From the NCBI RefSeq assembly GCF_000233695.2, contig NZ_CM001488.1, forward strand, positions 2,784,279 through 2,848,278: DNA of 64,000 nt, written 5' to 3'. Positions 37,909-47,198 of this stretch are shown here, piece after piece. The DNA is from Desulfobacter postgatei 2ac9. Its GTDB lineage: Bacteria; Desulfobacterota; Desulfobacteria; Desulfobacterales; Desulfobacteraceae. How positions within the stretch are numbered: position 1 is the first letter of the stretch; each line of letters opens with the position of its first letter. Below the pieces are notes generated by a model that had not been told where the DNA came from, searched no databases, and worked only from the letters and a program-made list of their open reading frames with translations. Position numbers and translations under genes: made by a program.

Positions 37909-39222
37909 ATGTTAAACGCACCTCATAAAACCGGGTTGGTATTTTTTCCTGCATTTGACTGGGCCATCGACCCCACCCACCCTGAAAGGGAAGAGCGGCT
38001 TTTGTATACCCAGGACCAGGTTACCGAAGAAGGGGTTTTTGATATACCCGAAATCATAGAATACAAGCCTGAAATTGTGACGCCGAAAGATTTACAAAGG
38101 GCTCATTTCTGTGTACCCGATGAACATAGCGTTACAACCGAATCCCATCTGATATCTGCAGGCGGGGCCAAGGCCATTGCCAATGCCGTGATGTTAAAAG
38201 AGGTCAAAAACGGCTTTGCCCTGGTCAGACCTCCGGGACATCATTCCATGCGGGTGACCCACGGGGGGCGGGGATTTTGCCATATCAATATTGAAGCGGT
38301 TATGGTGGAATATATTCGTTCCCAGTATGGCGTTAAACGTATTGCCGTCATTGATACGGACTGCCACCACGGGGACGGTACCAATGATATTTTCTGGCAT
38401 GATCCTGATGTACTGTTTATCTCACTGCATCAGGACGGCCGGACCATGTATCCGGGCACAGGCTTTCCCAATGAACTGGGCGGTCCCAATGCCAAAGGAT
38501 CCAATTTGAATATCCCGCTTCCCCCGGGGACTTCCACCGAAGGGTATCTCTATGTTATTGAAAATTGTGTGCTGCCGGTACTCGCAGAATTCAAACCTGA
38601 TCTTGTGGTGAATTCCGCCGGCCAGGACAACCACTACACAGATCCTTTGACCAATATGAATTTTTCGGCCCAGGGGTATGCGCGTCTGACCTCCATCCTT
38701 AAGCCGGATATTGCGGTTCTTGAAGGAGGATATGCCATTGAAGGTGCTCTGCCTTATGTCAATCTGGGGATTATCCTCGCCATGGCAGGTATAGATTATT
38801 CCGGGGTAGTGGAGCCCGACTATAATCCGGAAAAGCTCAAACAGTCTGAGAGTATTACCGATAAAATTAAACAGACCTGCGACCAGATCATGCACTACTG
38901 GAATCAGCGGGATGAAATGAGAAAAGCCGCGGGTGAACCTGGGCAGATTGTGACCCGCCACCGTGAAGTCTTTTATGATACGGACAATATTTTTGAACGC
39001 CAGAAAGAGAAAATCCGGGTATGCAGGGATTGCGGCGGCAGTTTTGAAGTCGATTCCAAGGCTGCGCCAGGCTATCATATTCTGGGGGTTCATATTCCCA
39101 TCAATGCCTGCAAAGCTTGCCGGGAACAGGGCTATGCGTTTTATGACCAGGCAGATAAAAGCAAATACCAGCGTATCTATCTCCAGGACCGAACTAAGGA
39201 TTTATACGAGGTCAAATCATAG
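37909..39222 (+). CDS. histone-deacetylase-like amidohydrolase with C-terminal zinc ribbon
   Basis: 437 residues. The first 320 form a class II-type HDAC/acetylpolyamine amidohydrolase fold with its zinc and charge-relay residues: 'RPPGHHSMRVTHGGRGFCHIN', 'AVIDTDCHHGDGTNDIF', 'SLHQDGRTMYPGTG', 'NSAGQDNHYTDPL' and 'LEGGYAIEGALPY'. The last 90 residues add a likely zinc-binding module, CxxC ('VCRDCGG') and CxxC ('CKACREQ'), which is not part of a standard HDAC. These enzymes remove acetyl groups from polyamines, lysine or small amides. Here the neighbours suggest a small-molecule amide. The enzyme class is firm; the substrate is unknown. Confidence 0.85.
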   Translation: MLNAPHKTGLVFFPAFDWAIDPTHPEREERLLYTQDQVTEEGVFDIPEIIEYKPEIVTPKDLQRAHFCVPDEHSVTTESHLISAGGAKAIANAVMLKEVKNGFALVRPPGHHSMRVTHGGRGFCHINIEAVMVEYIRSQYGVKRIAVIDTDCHHGDGTNDIFWHDPDVLFISLHQDGRTMYPGTGFPNELGGPNAKGSNLNIPLPPGTSTEGYLYVIENCVLPVLAEFKPDLVVNSAGQDNHYTDPLTNMNFSAQGYARLTSILKPDIAVLEGGYAIEGALPYVNLGIILAMAGIDYSGVVEPDYNPEKLKQSESITDKIKQTCDQIMHYWNQRDEMRKAAGEPGQIVTRHREVFYDTDNIFERQKEKIRVCRDCGGSFEVDSKAAPGYHILGVHIPINACKACREQGYAFYDQADKSKYQRIYLQDRTKDLYEVKS

Positions 39223-39240
39223 ACCCTGTACGCAAAGAAG

Positions 39241-40152
39241 ATGCGTTGTTCCAAATTGCTGGATAATTTAAAGAAAAGAGCCCTTGTTATTGAACTGACA
39301 AGGGATTTTTTTCGGTCTATGGATTTTTTCGAGGTGGAGACCCCCATTCGGTGCCCATCAATTATCCCCGAAGCCCATATTGACCCGGTGACATCCCAGG
39401 GTGCATATCTGCAAGCCTCACCGGAGCTGTTCATGAAGCGGCTTTTGGCCCGGGGCGCAGACAAAATTTTTCAGATCTGCAAATGCTTTCGCCAGGAAGA
39501 GCGCGGTCAGCGTCATTTGCCTGAACTGACACTTCTCGAATGGTATGCCGTTGACCAGAGCTACGAAGACCTTATGGTGCAGTGCCAGGATCTTTTACGC
39601 CATATTGCAAAAGGGTTGGGTACACAGGAACGCTTGATCTATCAGGGCGTATCCCTGGACCTTGCAAACGCCTTTGAGCGGATTACGGTTAGCGAGGCTT
39701 TTGAGCGGTTTTGTGATCTCCCCTTGAACCAGGTCATGGATACCGGGCGCTTTGATGAGATTATAAGTTTTGATATCGAACCGCATTTAGGCACATCCCG
39801 TCCCTGTTTCCTTTATGATTATCCCATATCCATGGCCAGTCTTTCTGCGGCCCATTCTGAAAAACCGGATATAGCCCAAAGGTTTGAGATGTATGTTGCA
39901 GGCATTGAATTGGCCAACGGATTCACGGAACTGACCGACCATGAACTTCAGAGAAAACGCTTTGAAAAGGAAAATGAACTGCGCATCACTCAGGGGAAAG
40001 CAAAACTCCCGCTGCCGGAAAAATTTTTATCCGACCTTGCCGTGATGCCGCCCGCTGCCGGGATCGCCCTGGGCATTGACCGTCTTGTCATGCTGTTCTG
40101 TGATGCGCCGGATATTGAAGAGATTGTTGCTTTTCCGCCCGAGTTGCTTTAA
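39241..40152 (+). CDS. epmA: EF-P lysine lysyltransferase (EpmA/PoxA/GenX)
   Basis: 303 residues, a truncated LysRS-like class II synthetase without the anticodon domain. Motif 2 is 'FQICKCFRQEERGQRHLPELTLLEW' and motif 3 'GIALGIDRLVMLF'. 'GIELANGFTELTD' is the family's substrate segment. EpmA adds beta-lysine to lysine 34 of elongation factor P, which helps ribosomes pass polyproline stretches. It needs EpmB (a lysine 2,3-aminomutase) and an EF-P carrying that lysine. Neither is in this window; the EF-P relative at 47.2 kb carries arginine there. Confidence 0.92.
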   Translation: MRCSKLLDNLKKRALVIELTRDFFRSMDFFEVETPIRCPSIIPEAHIDPVTSQGAYLQASPELFMKRLLARGADKIFQICKCFRQEERGQRHLPELTLLEWYAVDQSYEDLMVQCQDLLRHIAKGLGTQERLIYQGVSLDLANAFERITVSEAFERFCDLPLNQVMDTGRFDEIISFDIEPHLGTSRPCFLYDYPISMASLSAAHSEKPDIAQRFEMYVAGIELANGFTELTDHELQRKRFEKENELRITQGKAKLPLPEKFLSDLAVMPPAAGIALGIDRLVMLFCDAPDIEEIVAFPPELL

Positions 40153-40184
40153 GGGACAATACTATTTTCGGCAATGTGGAAGTT

Positions 40185-41381
40185 TCAATAAGTTGTTAAA
40201 TTAGTTTCATGTTTTGTTGTGGCTTGAGTCTGGGTATTGAGAGATTCCGAATGAAATTCTTTGAGATATCCGGGAAGCCGGTTAAACATTTCTACTGGTG
40301 TCTTGGGAAGCTGCTCACTGTCAATAACCAGATTTTGACTTTTACTGATCGGGCTGGAAAGATTAATGATTTTATCTGCTTTTTCAATAGTCCGGCCGGC
40401 CTCATCGGTAAATATGATTACCTCAGGCCCCTGGCTGTTTATCACGTAGACAGACTGGCCGTTTATCAAAGTCAAAATACTTCCTTCGGGACAGGTACCG
40501 ATTTCTTTGACAAATGAATAGAGAATAAGCTGTAAAATGGGATTACGCCCTGAATAGTCCTGATAAATCGTATTGACCACTTTGGTTGGATTAACCGCTT
40601 CGCCGTAACTTCGTTTCAAGGTCATGGCACTGTATATGTCCGCAAGTTTGCAGATTTTGACATAGGGCGGCAGCTCTGAAGGGGATTGATAAACAGGGTA
40701 AGCTTTTTTTTCGTTAAAATAGATTGCTGCATGGTGGTATTTAATAATATTTTCTATGTATACGTCGTAAATGCCGTTGATTTTCAAAAAAAGCGTTCCG
40801 TATCCCCCGGCATGTTTTTGCATTTCTCTGAGCTCCTTCCGGTTCAATACGCTCTTTTTGTTCAGCAGGGAATCCGGGATCATCATTTTGCCCATATCGT
40901 GCATGAGATAGCCCATGGAGATGGTGCGCACGGCTTCAGGAGGGTAGTAAAAAAACGGCACCATCTCTTCTTCTCGGTGGTGTTTCAAGCTATCTTTAAA
41001 TTTGGCAATGAGCATATTGTTGATATACTGGGAAAAAATTTCGTTAAACCGTTTCAATACAATGGTGCCGATATAGCAGACACCAAAGGAGTGTTGAAAA
41101 AAATAGTCATCGGTGGAGAAACAGTCTTTCATGCTGTTCAGAATCAACCGATCGGTCTCAAAGAGCATTTCGATGATGTCGTTTATGGCATAAATGCTTT
41201 CTTTAATATTTATTTTGTCAGACGCCCCGTCATCTTTTTTTTCCCGGGAGTCTCTATTAAATAGGCGCTTTTGACTTTTAACCAGATCGCTGAATAGTTT
41301 TTTGGCCTGTTTGTATTTTTCGAGGAAGATTTTTTTTTCCCGCATCATTTCAAGCATCTTCTGTTCAGCGTCAACGGACAT
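40185..41381 (-). CDS. HD-GYP-like protein with degenerate GYP motif
   Basis: 398 residues. An N-terminal helical part (1-100) is followed by an HD domain: 'MGYLMHDMGKMMIPDSLLNK' carries the His-Asp pair, 'EMQKHAGGYGTLFL' and 'IIKYHHAAIYF' further metal ligands, and 'KICKLADIYSAMTLKRSYGEA' the distal Asp. In active cyclic-di-GMP phosphodiesterases the His-His is followed by a 'DGSGYP' loop. Here that place reads 'NEKKAYP', so cyclic-di-GMP cleavage may be lost or altered. The C-terminal 120 residues contain a small beta domain ('GSILTLINGQSVYVINSQG'), seen in other HD-GYP proteins. No receiver domain is attached. Confidence 0.72.
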   Translation of the reverse strand: MSVDAEQKMLEMMREKKIFLEKYKQAKKLFSDLVKSQKRLFNRDSREKKDDGASDKINIKESIYAINDIIEMLFETDRLILNSMKDCFSTDDYFFQHSFGVCYIGTIVLKRFNEIFSQYINNMLIAKFKDSLKHHREEEMVPFFYYPPEAVRTISMGYLMHDMGKMMIPDSLLNKKSVLNRKELREMQKHAGGYGTLFLKINGIYDVYIENIIKYHHAAIYFNEKKAYPVYQSPSELPPYVKICKLADIYSAMTLKRSYGEAVNPTKVVNTIYQDYSGRNPILQLILYSFVKEIGTCPEGSILTLINGQSVYVINSQGPEVIIFTDEAGRTIEKADKIINLSSPISKSQNLVIDSEQLPKTPVEMFNRLPGYLKEFHSESLNTQTQATTKHETNLTTY

Positions 41382-41482
41382 TATTGAATCTTCCCCTCTT
41401 TGGATTTGAAAAATGAAATGGATAATAAACTGATTTTATAACTTCTTTTAGATTGTTTGAGCAAACGCTTAATCAATATGAA

Positions 41483-41508
41483 ACCCGGCTTCCCTTTAGA
41501 AACCGGGT
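41483..41508 (-). terminator. weak hairpin downstream of the radical SAM gene
   Basis: A six-base-pair stem (ACCCGG / CCGGGT) with a 14-base loop lies 17 bases beyond the radical SAM stop codon on the minus strand. In that direction only a short TTT follows, so termination would be inefficient. It separates the argG-radical SAM pair from the HD gene. Confidence 0.35.
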
Positions 41509-41524
41509 AAAAGAAGCTAATTTT

Positions 41525-42472
41525 TTACAGTTTTTTTATGGTCTGGTAAAATATACCCCGCTCCTGCTGGACAGATTCAACTTTATGCTCCAGGATCAGC
41601 CGTTTCATTAAAATTTCAAGTTTTCCTTTTTCAAGGTTCAAGGCCGCTGTAAGGTCATCTATGGTGCAGGGGCGGCGGTGAATGGTTTCCATAATCATGG
41701 CTTCCATTTTTTCATCGCTGATGTGCTCCCTTGATGCCAGATCCTTTACACGGGCAATGATCTCCACATTGTCGGCATCAATAATGCCGGCCACTCGGTC
41801 AAGATCATCTTTTGACGCAGCTTTAAGCCCTGCTACAGCCCCTGGCCGGTCCAGGGTATTGAGCTGAACCCGGGTCGGATTAATGTCTCGAATGATTTTT
41901 CCTAAGGCTTCAAGTTCTTCTTTGGCATCGTTGATTCCGGGCAGGATAAACACCTCCAGCCAGATTTCTCCTTGGAAAGACTCGGCAAACGCTTTAAGCC
42001 CGTCAATAACCTTATGGATATCAATCTGCCCGGCAGGCCGGTTGATCTTTTCAAATGTCTGGGGGGTAACGGCATCCAGGGAGGGCATGACCAGATCGGC
42101 CCTGTTTAAATCCTTCCTGACCACGGGGTCGGACAATAAGGTGGCATTGGTCAGTACGGCCACCCGGACTTGTGCTTTTTTTTCTTTGATAAAGTCAATG
42201 ATCCTGCCGATGTCCGGATTTAGGGTGGGCTCTCCCGAACCTGAAAAGGTCACATAGTCCGGGTCAGGATGGTTTTCAAAGTAATCGGCAAGTTCCGTTT
42301 TAACCTCATCAAAGGGAACATATGCCTTCCGCTTAAGGGTCTGGTTGGTGGTTGGTCCGCACTCGCAGTAAATACAATCCAGGCTACAGGTTTTGTGACG
42401 GACAAGATCCACGCCCAGGGAAAGTCCAAGACGCCTTGAGGGGACCGGGCCGAATATATGCTTATATTTCAT
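41525..42472 (-). CDS. radical SAM protein (COG0731 type)
   Basis: 315 residues. The radical SAM cluster motif CxxxCxxC is in 'KTCSLDCIYCECG', and 'FSGSGEPTLNPDIGRII' is the SAM-binding GGEP-like motif. The N-terminal 'FGPVPSRRLGLSLGVDL' is typical of the COG0731 group that is related to tRNA wybutosine enzymes. The C-terminal 70 residues form a helical winged-helix-like extension ('TIDDLTAALNLEKGKLEILMKRL'). The reaction is unknown. It starts one base after the argG stop, so the two genes are co-transcribed; that linkage gives no clear functional hint. Confidence 0.82.
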   Translation of the reverse strand: MKYKHIFGPVPSRRLGLSLGVDLVRHKTCSLDCIYCECGPTTNQTLKRKAYVPFDEVKTELADYFENHPDPDYVTFSGSGEPTLNPDIGRIIDFIKEKKAQVRVAVLTNATLLSDPVVRKDLNRADLVMPSLDAVTPQTFEKINRPAGQIDIHKVIDGLKAFAESFQGEIWLEVFILPGINDAKEELEALGKIIRDINPTRVQLNTLDRPGAVAGLKAASKDDLDRVAGIIDADNVEIIARVKDLASREHISDEKMEAMIMETIHRRPCTIDDLTAALNLEKGKLEILMKRLILEHKVESVQQERGIFYQTIKKL

Positions 42473-42473
42473 T

Positions 42474-43700
42474 TTAGTTTCTTCCGGTTATGTCCCTGTG
42501 GGCCATCAGGCGGATGGCGTTGACGCGGATGAAGCCTTCGGCATCTTCCTGGTTGTAGCCGCCGGTGATGTCCATGGAGGACAGGTTCTGGTTGTACAGT
42601 GAAGATGGTGAGGTTCTGGAGATCGGGTAGGCCACCCCTTTGAACAGTTTGAGGGTCACTTCGCCGTCAATGAGTTCCTGGCTTTTGTCAATGGCTGCCA
42701 TGAGAAATTCCATTTCAGGGCTGAACCAGAAGCCGTAGTAAACCAGTTCACCCAGCCTGGGCGCCAGCATATCCCGAAGACGCATGACCTCACGGTCCAT
42801 GGCAATGCCTTCAATATCCTTGTGTGCCTCATGCAGAATGGTGCCGCCCGGCGTCTCATAAACCCCTCTGGACTTGATGCCCACAAACCGGTTTTCCACC
42901 ATGTCGAGACGGCCTATACCATTTTCGGAGCCCAGTTGGTTCAGGTACAAAAACAAATCCAGGGCATCTGTTTTTTCGGTGCCGTTTTCCAGATTTTTTA
43001 CCTTGACCGGGATGCCGTTTTTAAATTCAATGGTAATGCGTGTGGGGGTATCCGGGGCCTTTTCCGGGGATACGGTGCGACAATAGATGCTTTCATCGCA
43101 TACTGCGCCGGGATCTTCAAGAATACCTGCTTCATGGGAAATGTGCAGCAGATTATCATCTTCGCTATAAGGCTTGGCTGCAGTCTGCTTGGTGGGAATC
43201 CCGTGCTTTTCCGCATAGGCCAGAAGGTCGGAACGGCCCTGGAAGGCATTGAGAAAGTCCGGGTTTTTCCACGGTGCAATGACTTTTATGCCTGGATTCA
43301 GGGCATAGTATGAGAGCTCAAATCGCACCTGGTCGTTCCCTTTGCCCGTGGCTCCGTGGGACACATACCGGGCGCCGACTTGCTTTGCGATTTCAATCTG
43401 TTTTCTGGCAATGATGGGACGGGCAATGGCTGTACCTAAAAGATAGCGGCCTTCGTAAACCGTATTTGATTTGAAAACGGGGAATATATAATCGGTGACA
43501 AACTCCTTTTTCATATCTTCGATGAACACTTTTGATGCACCGATTTTAAGGGCTTTTTGTTCTGCTGCCTGAAAATCTTCATCCTGGCCGATGTCAGCCA
43601 TGTATGCAAATACTTCGTACCCCTGTTCCAGCAGCCATTTGAGGATAACCGACGTATCCAGTCCGCCTGAATACGCCAGAACCACTTTTTCCTTTGCCAT
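42474..43700 (-). CDS. argG: argininosuccinate synthase
   Basis: 408 residues from the ATG at 43700, preceded by GGAG at six bases; an ATG at 43715 would add five residues. The PP-loop ATPase motif '[16 protein letters not shown]' is at the N-terminus, with '[13 protein letters not shown]' and '[17 protein letters not shown]' further along. It joins citrulline and aspartate using ATP in arginine synthesis. The length is normal. Beyond its start lies the accessory island with the GmrSD-like gene. Confidence 0.96.
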   Translation of the reverse strand: MAKEKVVLAYSGGLDTSVILKWLLEQGYEVFAYMADIGQDEDFQAAEQKALKIGASKVFIEDMKKEFVTDYIFPVFKSNTVYEGRYLLGTAIARPIIARKQIEIAKQVGARYVSHGATGKGNDQVRFELSYYALNPGIKVIAPWKNPDFLNAFQGRSDLLAYAEKHGIPTKQTAAKPYSEDDNLLHISHEAGILEDPGAVCDESIYCRTVSPEKAPDTPTRITIEFKNGIPVKVKNLENGTEKTDALDLFLYLNQLGSENGIGRLDMVENRFVGIKSRGVYETPGGTILHEAHKDIEGIAMDREVMRLRDMLAPRLGELVYYGFWFSPEMEFLMAAIDKSQELIDGEVTLKLFKGVAYPISRTSPSSLYNQNLSSMDITGGYNQEDAEGFIRVNAIRLMAHRDITGRN

Positions 43701-43850
43701 TAAAAACTCCTTCAATTCATTGGGTATTTGACCGCCAACGTTATTTTACGGTCCTTGTGTTACTTCAGACAAAAGTTATTAACGCAAAAAAATAGATAAC
43801 AGTCAAGCGCATAGGGCGATCGCATGTAATTTATCGTCCGTCGTCCGATG

Positions 43851-44066
43851 TCAGATTTCAAGTAGCTCATACGGATTATTAATAATAGTCTGGACTTCTG
43901 AACCCATCATTGAAGGGATTCCGGTTTTGACATAGCCTGCAGTTTGCAATTTGAGCTGATCCCCCCACAATGCTTCTATTATTGGATGCTGCTTTCGGAT
44001 AGGGCCGAGCGAGTTATATAGACATAAGTGTCGCCTATTAGATCCCTGAAAATTCTCAAATAGAAC
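43851..44066 (-). pseudogene. possible start-less 3' gene remnant between argG and the DUF262 gene
   Basis: The 355 bases between argG and the DUF262 gene contain no complete gene. On the minus strand a 71-codon open frame without a usable start runs from 44066 to a TGA at 43851-43853 and reads like ordinary protein ('PIIEALWGDQLKLQTAGY', 'MMGSEVQTIINNPYELL'). It may be the tail of a lost gene. An open frame of this length could also arise by chance, so confidence is low. Confidence 0.25.
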
Positions 44067-45756
44067 CTAAATCCCAGTTGTCACCAAGAACGCCAAGGAG
44101 ATCATCCTGGCGGTTTTTAACAACCTCCGGGGTCCATTTTTCAGTATGTAATACCTGTGTAGTCAAAATATAAGAAGAAACCCCTTTCTTACCTCCAAAA
44201 TAAGCGGTTTTCTTTTTGTCAAAGTCATAATTTTGAGCTTTGGAATTTCTTTTTTGGGTCAATGGAACGAGGTTGGCAATTCTATGTTGCCATATATCCC
44301 GGTTGTCTTCATCTGGCCAAAGTTCTGCCCATTCACTGTCAGGATTTACGGTTTGCGGTAAGACATGTTCAATAGTCAATAGTGAAGGATCATAAGTGGC
44401 TGCACCATCAGAAAGGAATGAATCAAGCCTTAGAATAAGATAATTTCTTCGTCTTGCGGTTAAGCCATAAATACTTCCATCAAGTGCTTCAAGCATTTCT
44501 TGTTTTTCATCAGCGGTCAGGTCAATTGAATTTAGTGGTTTGTCAAGGCTGTGTGCACTCTGTAGTTCGTCAAGTACTTTTGCGTAACGTTCAATTCTTT
44601 GGTTAATACCTTTGGCACAAATATGGAGATATGCAGCTAACCTTTCAAGTTTTTTGAAAAACCAAATAACATATTCTGAATCATTACTTTTTTGAGCCAA
44701 AAATAAAATTGCAGAAGGCAGCCAGTCCGAGTTATCAATTCGATTAAGCCATTTGAGTAAAAAATTAATATCTTGTGCATTTTCAGTTGATTTATATTGA
44801 CACTTTTTTGCAGTCATAAAAGCATCAGTAAACGGTTCCAGAATATTTTCAATCAAATCTTCAGGAGATTTTGCCTGTGGAATAACATGAGCCCGAAATT
44901 CATCAAGAATGGCCTTTTTAGGTTTGAATTTGGCGAAAATCATCCGAATATAACTAAATAAATCATTAAATTCATTTCTGCCAGCCTGGACCTCCATCTC
45001 TTCCCATCTTTCGTTATAAAGCTCTTTGTCTTTTTCTGATGCAATTTTACCTATAACATCAGCTTTAATGATATCGGTTGGTAAAAGATCGAGCCCCCGA
45101 CTATTCATAACTGAAAAAACTCGAAAAGCTGATTTCTGACTCGGGGTTGAGACCGCAACCAAATAACAACGTTGGATTATAAAAGCACCAAACTCACTCA
45201 GTGCATTAACATCCCCGTCGAATGTTTCGTTAAGTTTATCCAGCAATAACATACTATTTTTGTAAATATTTTTCTGTGCTTCATTAGGAAGGGTTTGGGG
45301 ATCAAGAGCAATTAACTCATCGAAATGCAAGTCCTGAACATAATAGGAAAAAAACGTCCTATCTCTTTCTCTGAGTGCTAAGCGAGGTTTTGAGGCTAAC
45401 CCTTGAGACTGTTTCCCCGGTTCACGAATATATCCTGAATAATCAATGCGTAACTCTCCTTCAAAAAAACTCGTCAAGGCCGCCAATAGAATTGTTAAGG
45501 TAGTTAAACGCTGCTGACCATCAATCACTTCTGCATTAGGTTTAATTTCCTCTTTTATAAGAACAATACTGCCAAGAAAATATCCATCATCTTTTTCCTG
45601 TTTATAAAAGTCAAATAAATCATCGAACAATTCCGATGCCTCCTCAGTCGTCCAAGCATATGGACGTTGATAAGAAGGAATAACATAATCAAACTCAGAA
45701 CTAAAAATCTTAAAAATTGGATATTCTGAACCACTTATTTTTTTACTCATGGTCAC
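44056..45756 (-). CDS. DUF262/DUF1524 protein, GmrSD-type restriction-like nuclease
   Basis: 566 residues. The N-terminal DUF262 domain has the ParB-like NTPase motifs 'IPSYQRPYAWTTEEASELFDDL' and 'EVIDGQQRLTTLTILL'. The C-terminal DUF1524 domain has an HNH-like nuclease centre: 'LTIEHVLPQ' with the catalytic His, then 'IANLVPLTQKRNSKAQNYDFDKK'. A single-chain GmrS-GmrD fusion of this kind cuts phage DNA with modified cytosines in known cases. Here it is a lone gene beside a toxin-antitoxin pair and likely serves in phage defence. The domain call is strong; the specificity is unknown. A second start two codons in is possible. Confidence 0.85.
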   Translation of the reverse strand: MTMSKKISGSEYPIFKIFSSEFDYVIPSYQRPYAWTTEEASELFDDLFDFYKQEKDDGYFLGSIVLIKEEIKPNAEVIDGQQRLTTLTILLAALTSFFEGELRIDYSGYIREPGKQSQGLASKPRLALRERDRTFFSYYVQDLHFDELIALDPQTLPNEAQKNIYKNSMLLLDKLNETFDGDVNALSEFGAFIIQRCYLVAVSTPSQKSAFRVFSVMNSRGLDLLPTDIIKADVIGKIASEKDKELYNERWEEMEVQAGRNEFNDLFSYIRMIFAKFKPKKAILDEFRAHVIPQAKSPEDLIENILEPFTDAFMTAKKCQYKSTENAQDINFLLKWLNRIDNSDWLPSAILFLAQKSNDSEYVIWFFKKLERLAAYLHICAKGINQRIERYAKVLDELQSAHSLDKPLNSIDLTADEKQEMLEALDGSIYGLTARRRNYLILRLDSFLSDGAATYDPSLLTIEHVLPQTVNPDSEWAELWPDEDNRDIWQHRIANLVPLTQKRNSKAQNYDFDKKKTAYFGGKKGVSSYILTTQVLHTEKWTPEVVKNRQDDLLGVLGDNWDLGSI

Positions 45757-46265
45757 TCCTTGAGGTGTCTGGCATTAATAGAAAGAATCTGATGTATCAA
45801 GATCAAAACTGTTCATCTGCTATCAAAAGGCTATGCTCTTGGCAATTGATAATTTAGAAACCGTATTTAAAGTCAGATTTAACTTCCACAAAAAGAGCGC
45901 CTTAATGGTATTTAAGAACTCCCAAGCCAATTTTGAAGCGGCGTTGGCTACTTTTGTTATTGGTGACCTGGATCGAAAACTTGGGGAAGATCAAATCAAT
46001 GGTCTGAGGTGAAGACCACCCAGCGGATAGGCTCCGGTTTTTTGGTCAAATGACTCCCCCAGACTTTCCCTGTTTGGGGGTGATGACGAATAATTCAAAC
46101 AAACCCTGAATCTTTGTGAGATACAATCTTATATTTTTTTCTGAACTTCAAAACGTTAGGGTGAAAATTTGCTATAATATCATGATATTAGGCATCTAAA
46201 AATCTTTTCAGCTTTTGTTTGTCATCATCAACTCTTTTAAATCTTTTGTTGAAAATCAAAAACGG
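45757..46265. other. 509-base stretch without a confident gene
   Basis: It lies between the DUF262 gene and the antitoxin gene. It holds one small open frame (listed separately), a 6-bp hairpin CCCCCA/TGGGGG at 46056-46080 without a T run, and AT-rich DNA near 46120-46210. Promoters for the DUF262 gene must be here. Nothing else was recognised. Confidence 0.6.
45833..46012 (+). CDS. possible small protein, 59 residues
   Basis: An ATG-started frame of 59 codons ending in TGA, with protein-like composition ('LETVFKVRFNFHKKSALMVF', 'FVIGDLDRKLGEDQINGL'). The frame stays open for about 17 codons upstream of the ATG, so it could also be the 3' piece of a decayed gene. The ribosome site is poor (AAGG only two bases away). 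No family is recognised. Confidence 0.25.
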   Translation: MLLAIDNLETVFKVRFNFHKKSALMVFKNSQANFEAALATFVIGDLDRKLGEDQINGLR

Positions 46266-46607
46266 TCATGCGGCTTCCAGAACAAAATTCACATGGATAG
46301 CGTCAAAAGGAAGTTCTATTTGACCGCTTTCTGTTTTTATCAAAATTCCGGCTTTCAGAAGCGCATGGACGTCACCATGGACGGCTTTAACGTCCCGGCC
46401 CAATCGTCTGGCAGCTTCACGGATAGACAAAGGCCCGGCCCCTGTCATATTTTGAATAAGTTCCCACCGCTTGCCAGAAATAATTTTAAAAAGTAGAGCA
46501 GGGGTCTCAAAACTGATAAAAGCCCCTTGGTCCTCGCCGTCAAAAGCTGCCAGAAACCGATTCTCAATTTCTTTTCGTGATGATATTCCTAATGTTACGA
46601 TTTTCAT
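46266..46607 (-). CDS. antitoxin-like winged-helix DNA-binding protein
   Basis: 113 residues. The C-terminal half is a winged helix ('PLSIREAARRLGRDVKAVHGDVHALLKAGIL') of the type annotated as HVO_A0114-family DNA-binding protein, which is commonly the antitoxin partner of TumE toxins. The N-terminal 45 residues may bind the toxin. It starts one base after the toxin stop, with GGAGGGGA spanning the toxin end as its ribosome site, so expression is coupled. It probably represses the shared promoter. Confidence 0.72.
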   Translation of the reverse strand: MKIVTLGISSRKEIENRFLAAFDGEDQGAFISFETPALLFKIISGKRWELIQNMTGAGPLSIREAARRLGRDVKAVHGDVHALLKAGILIKTESGQIELPFDAIHVNFVLEAA

Positions 46608-46608
46608 T

Positions 46609-46890
46609 TTATCCCCTCCAGTCGTCTACATCTTTCCAAAAATCCCGAATTAAAATTTTTGGAGTTGTAAATTCATACGGCATTTCTTTATCGCCAATAT
46701 GCTTATCATCCCCTTTGCCTGTTTCATTGTCGTATCGAAGAACACAGACGCTCTCTACTATAAACGCCAGACGATATTTAAAATTATGTCTGCTCCCGGA
46801 AAGCGGTGTTGGCAGACGCCATACAATCAACTCTACAAAAGATGTTTCAGAGATTATATGGCGGTCTTTTAATATCAATTCTGCTTTCAT
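46609..46890 (-). CDS. TumE-family (DUF6516) toxin-like protein
   Basis: 93 residues with the TumE pattern: 'MKAELILKDRHIISETSFVELIVWRLP', then 'YDNETGKGDDKHIGDKEMPYEF' with the conserved Asp-Asn-Glu and Gly-Asp-x-x-His residues, and a C-terminal 'RDFWKDVDDW'. It is the first gene of a two-gene module, toxin before antitoxin. The cellular target of this family is not something I can state. The module is next to the GmrSD-like gene in the argG-efpL island. Confidence 0.75.
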   Translation of the reverse strand: MKAELILKDRHIISETSFVELIVWRLPTPLSGSRHNFKYRLAFIVESVCVLRYDNETGKGDDKHIGDKEMPYEFTTPKILIRDFWKDVDDWRG

Positions 46891-47012
46891 GTTGGATATA
46901 ATACCAACGCATACAGAGTGTTGTCAATAACCCCAACACAATATGCAAAATAAATATCTTTGGGTTTTGAAAAATTAGTTTGTTTTTGGGCCTGAAATTT
47001 CAATATCGCAGA

Positions 47013-47198
47013 TCAAGCAGGGAGCACCAGAGGACTACCACGATAATTCCAAAAACGATATTTGAGTTCCTTAAGTTGGAGTTCAAACCCTGGCCGGTTG
47101 GCAATATAAACTTGCTTTAACTCCCTTGGGCTGGTAAACAGGCAAAAAAGTCTGGGGCCTGAGGGTCTAAGCGTAAATTTTATAAGAGCAATGAAGTT
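47013..47198 (-). pseudogene. possible start-less 3' gene remnant upstream of efpL
   Basis: The 328 bases between the toxin gene and efpL hold no complete gene. On the minus strand a 61-codon frame without ATG, GTG or TTG ends at TGA 47013-47015 and reads like protein ('PRLFCLFTSPRELKQVY', 'LQLKELKYRFWNYRGSPLVL'). It looks like the tail of a deleted gene at the right border of the accessory island. No family is recognised. Confidence 0.3.

Noticed and set aside
41525-42472. The radical SAM gene as EpmB, partner of EpmA
   Set aside because: Its cluster motif and N-terminus are of the COG0731 type, not the lysine 2,3-aminomutase type.
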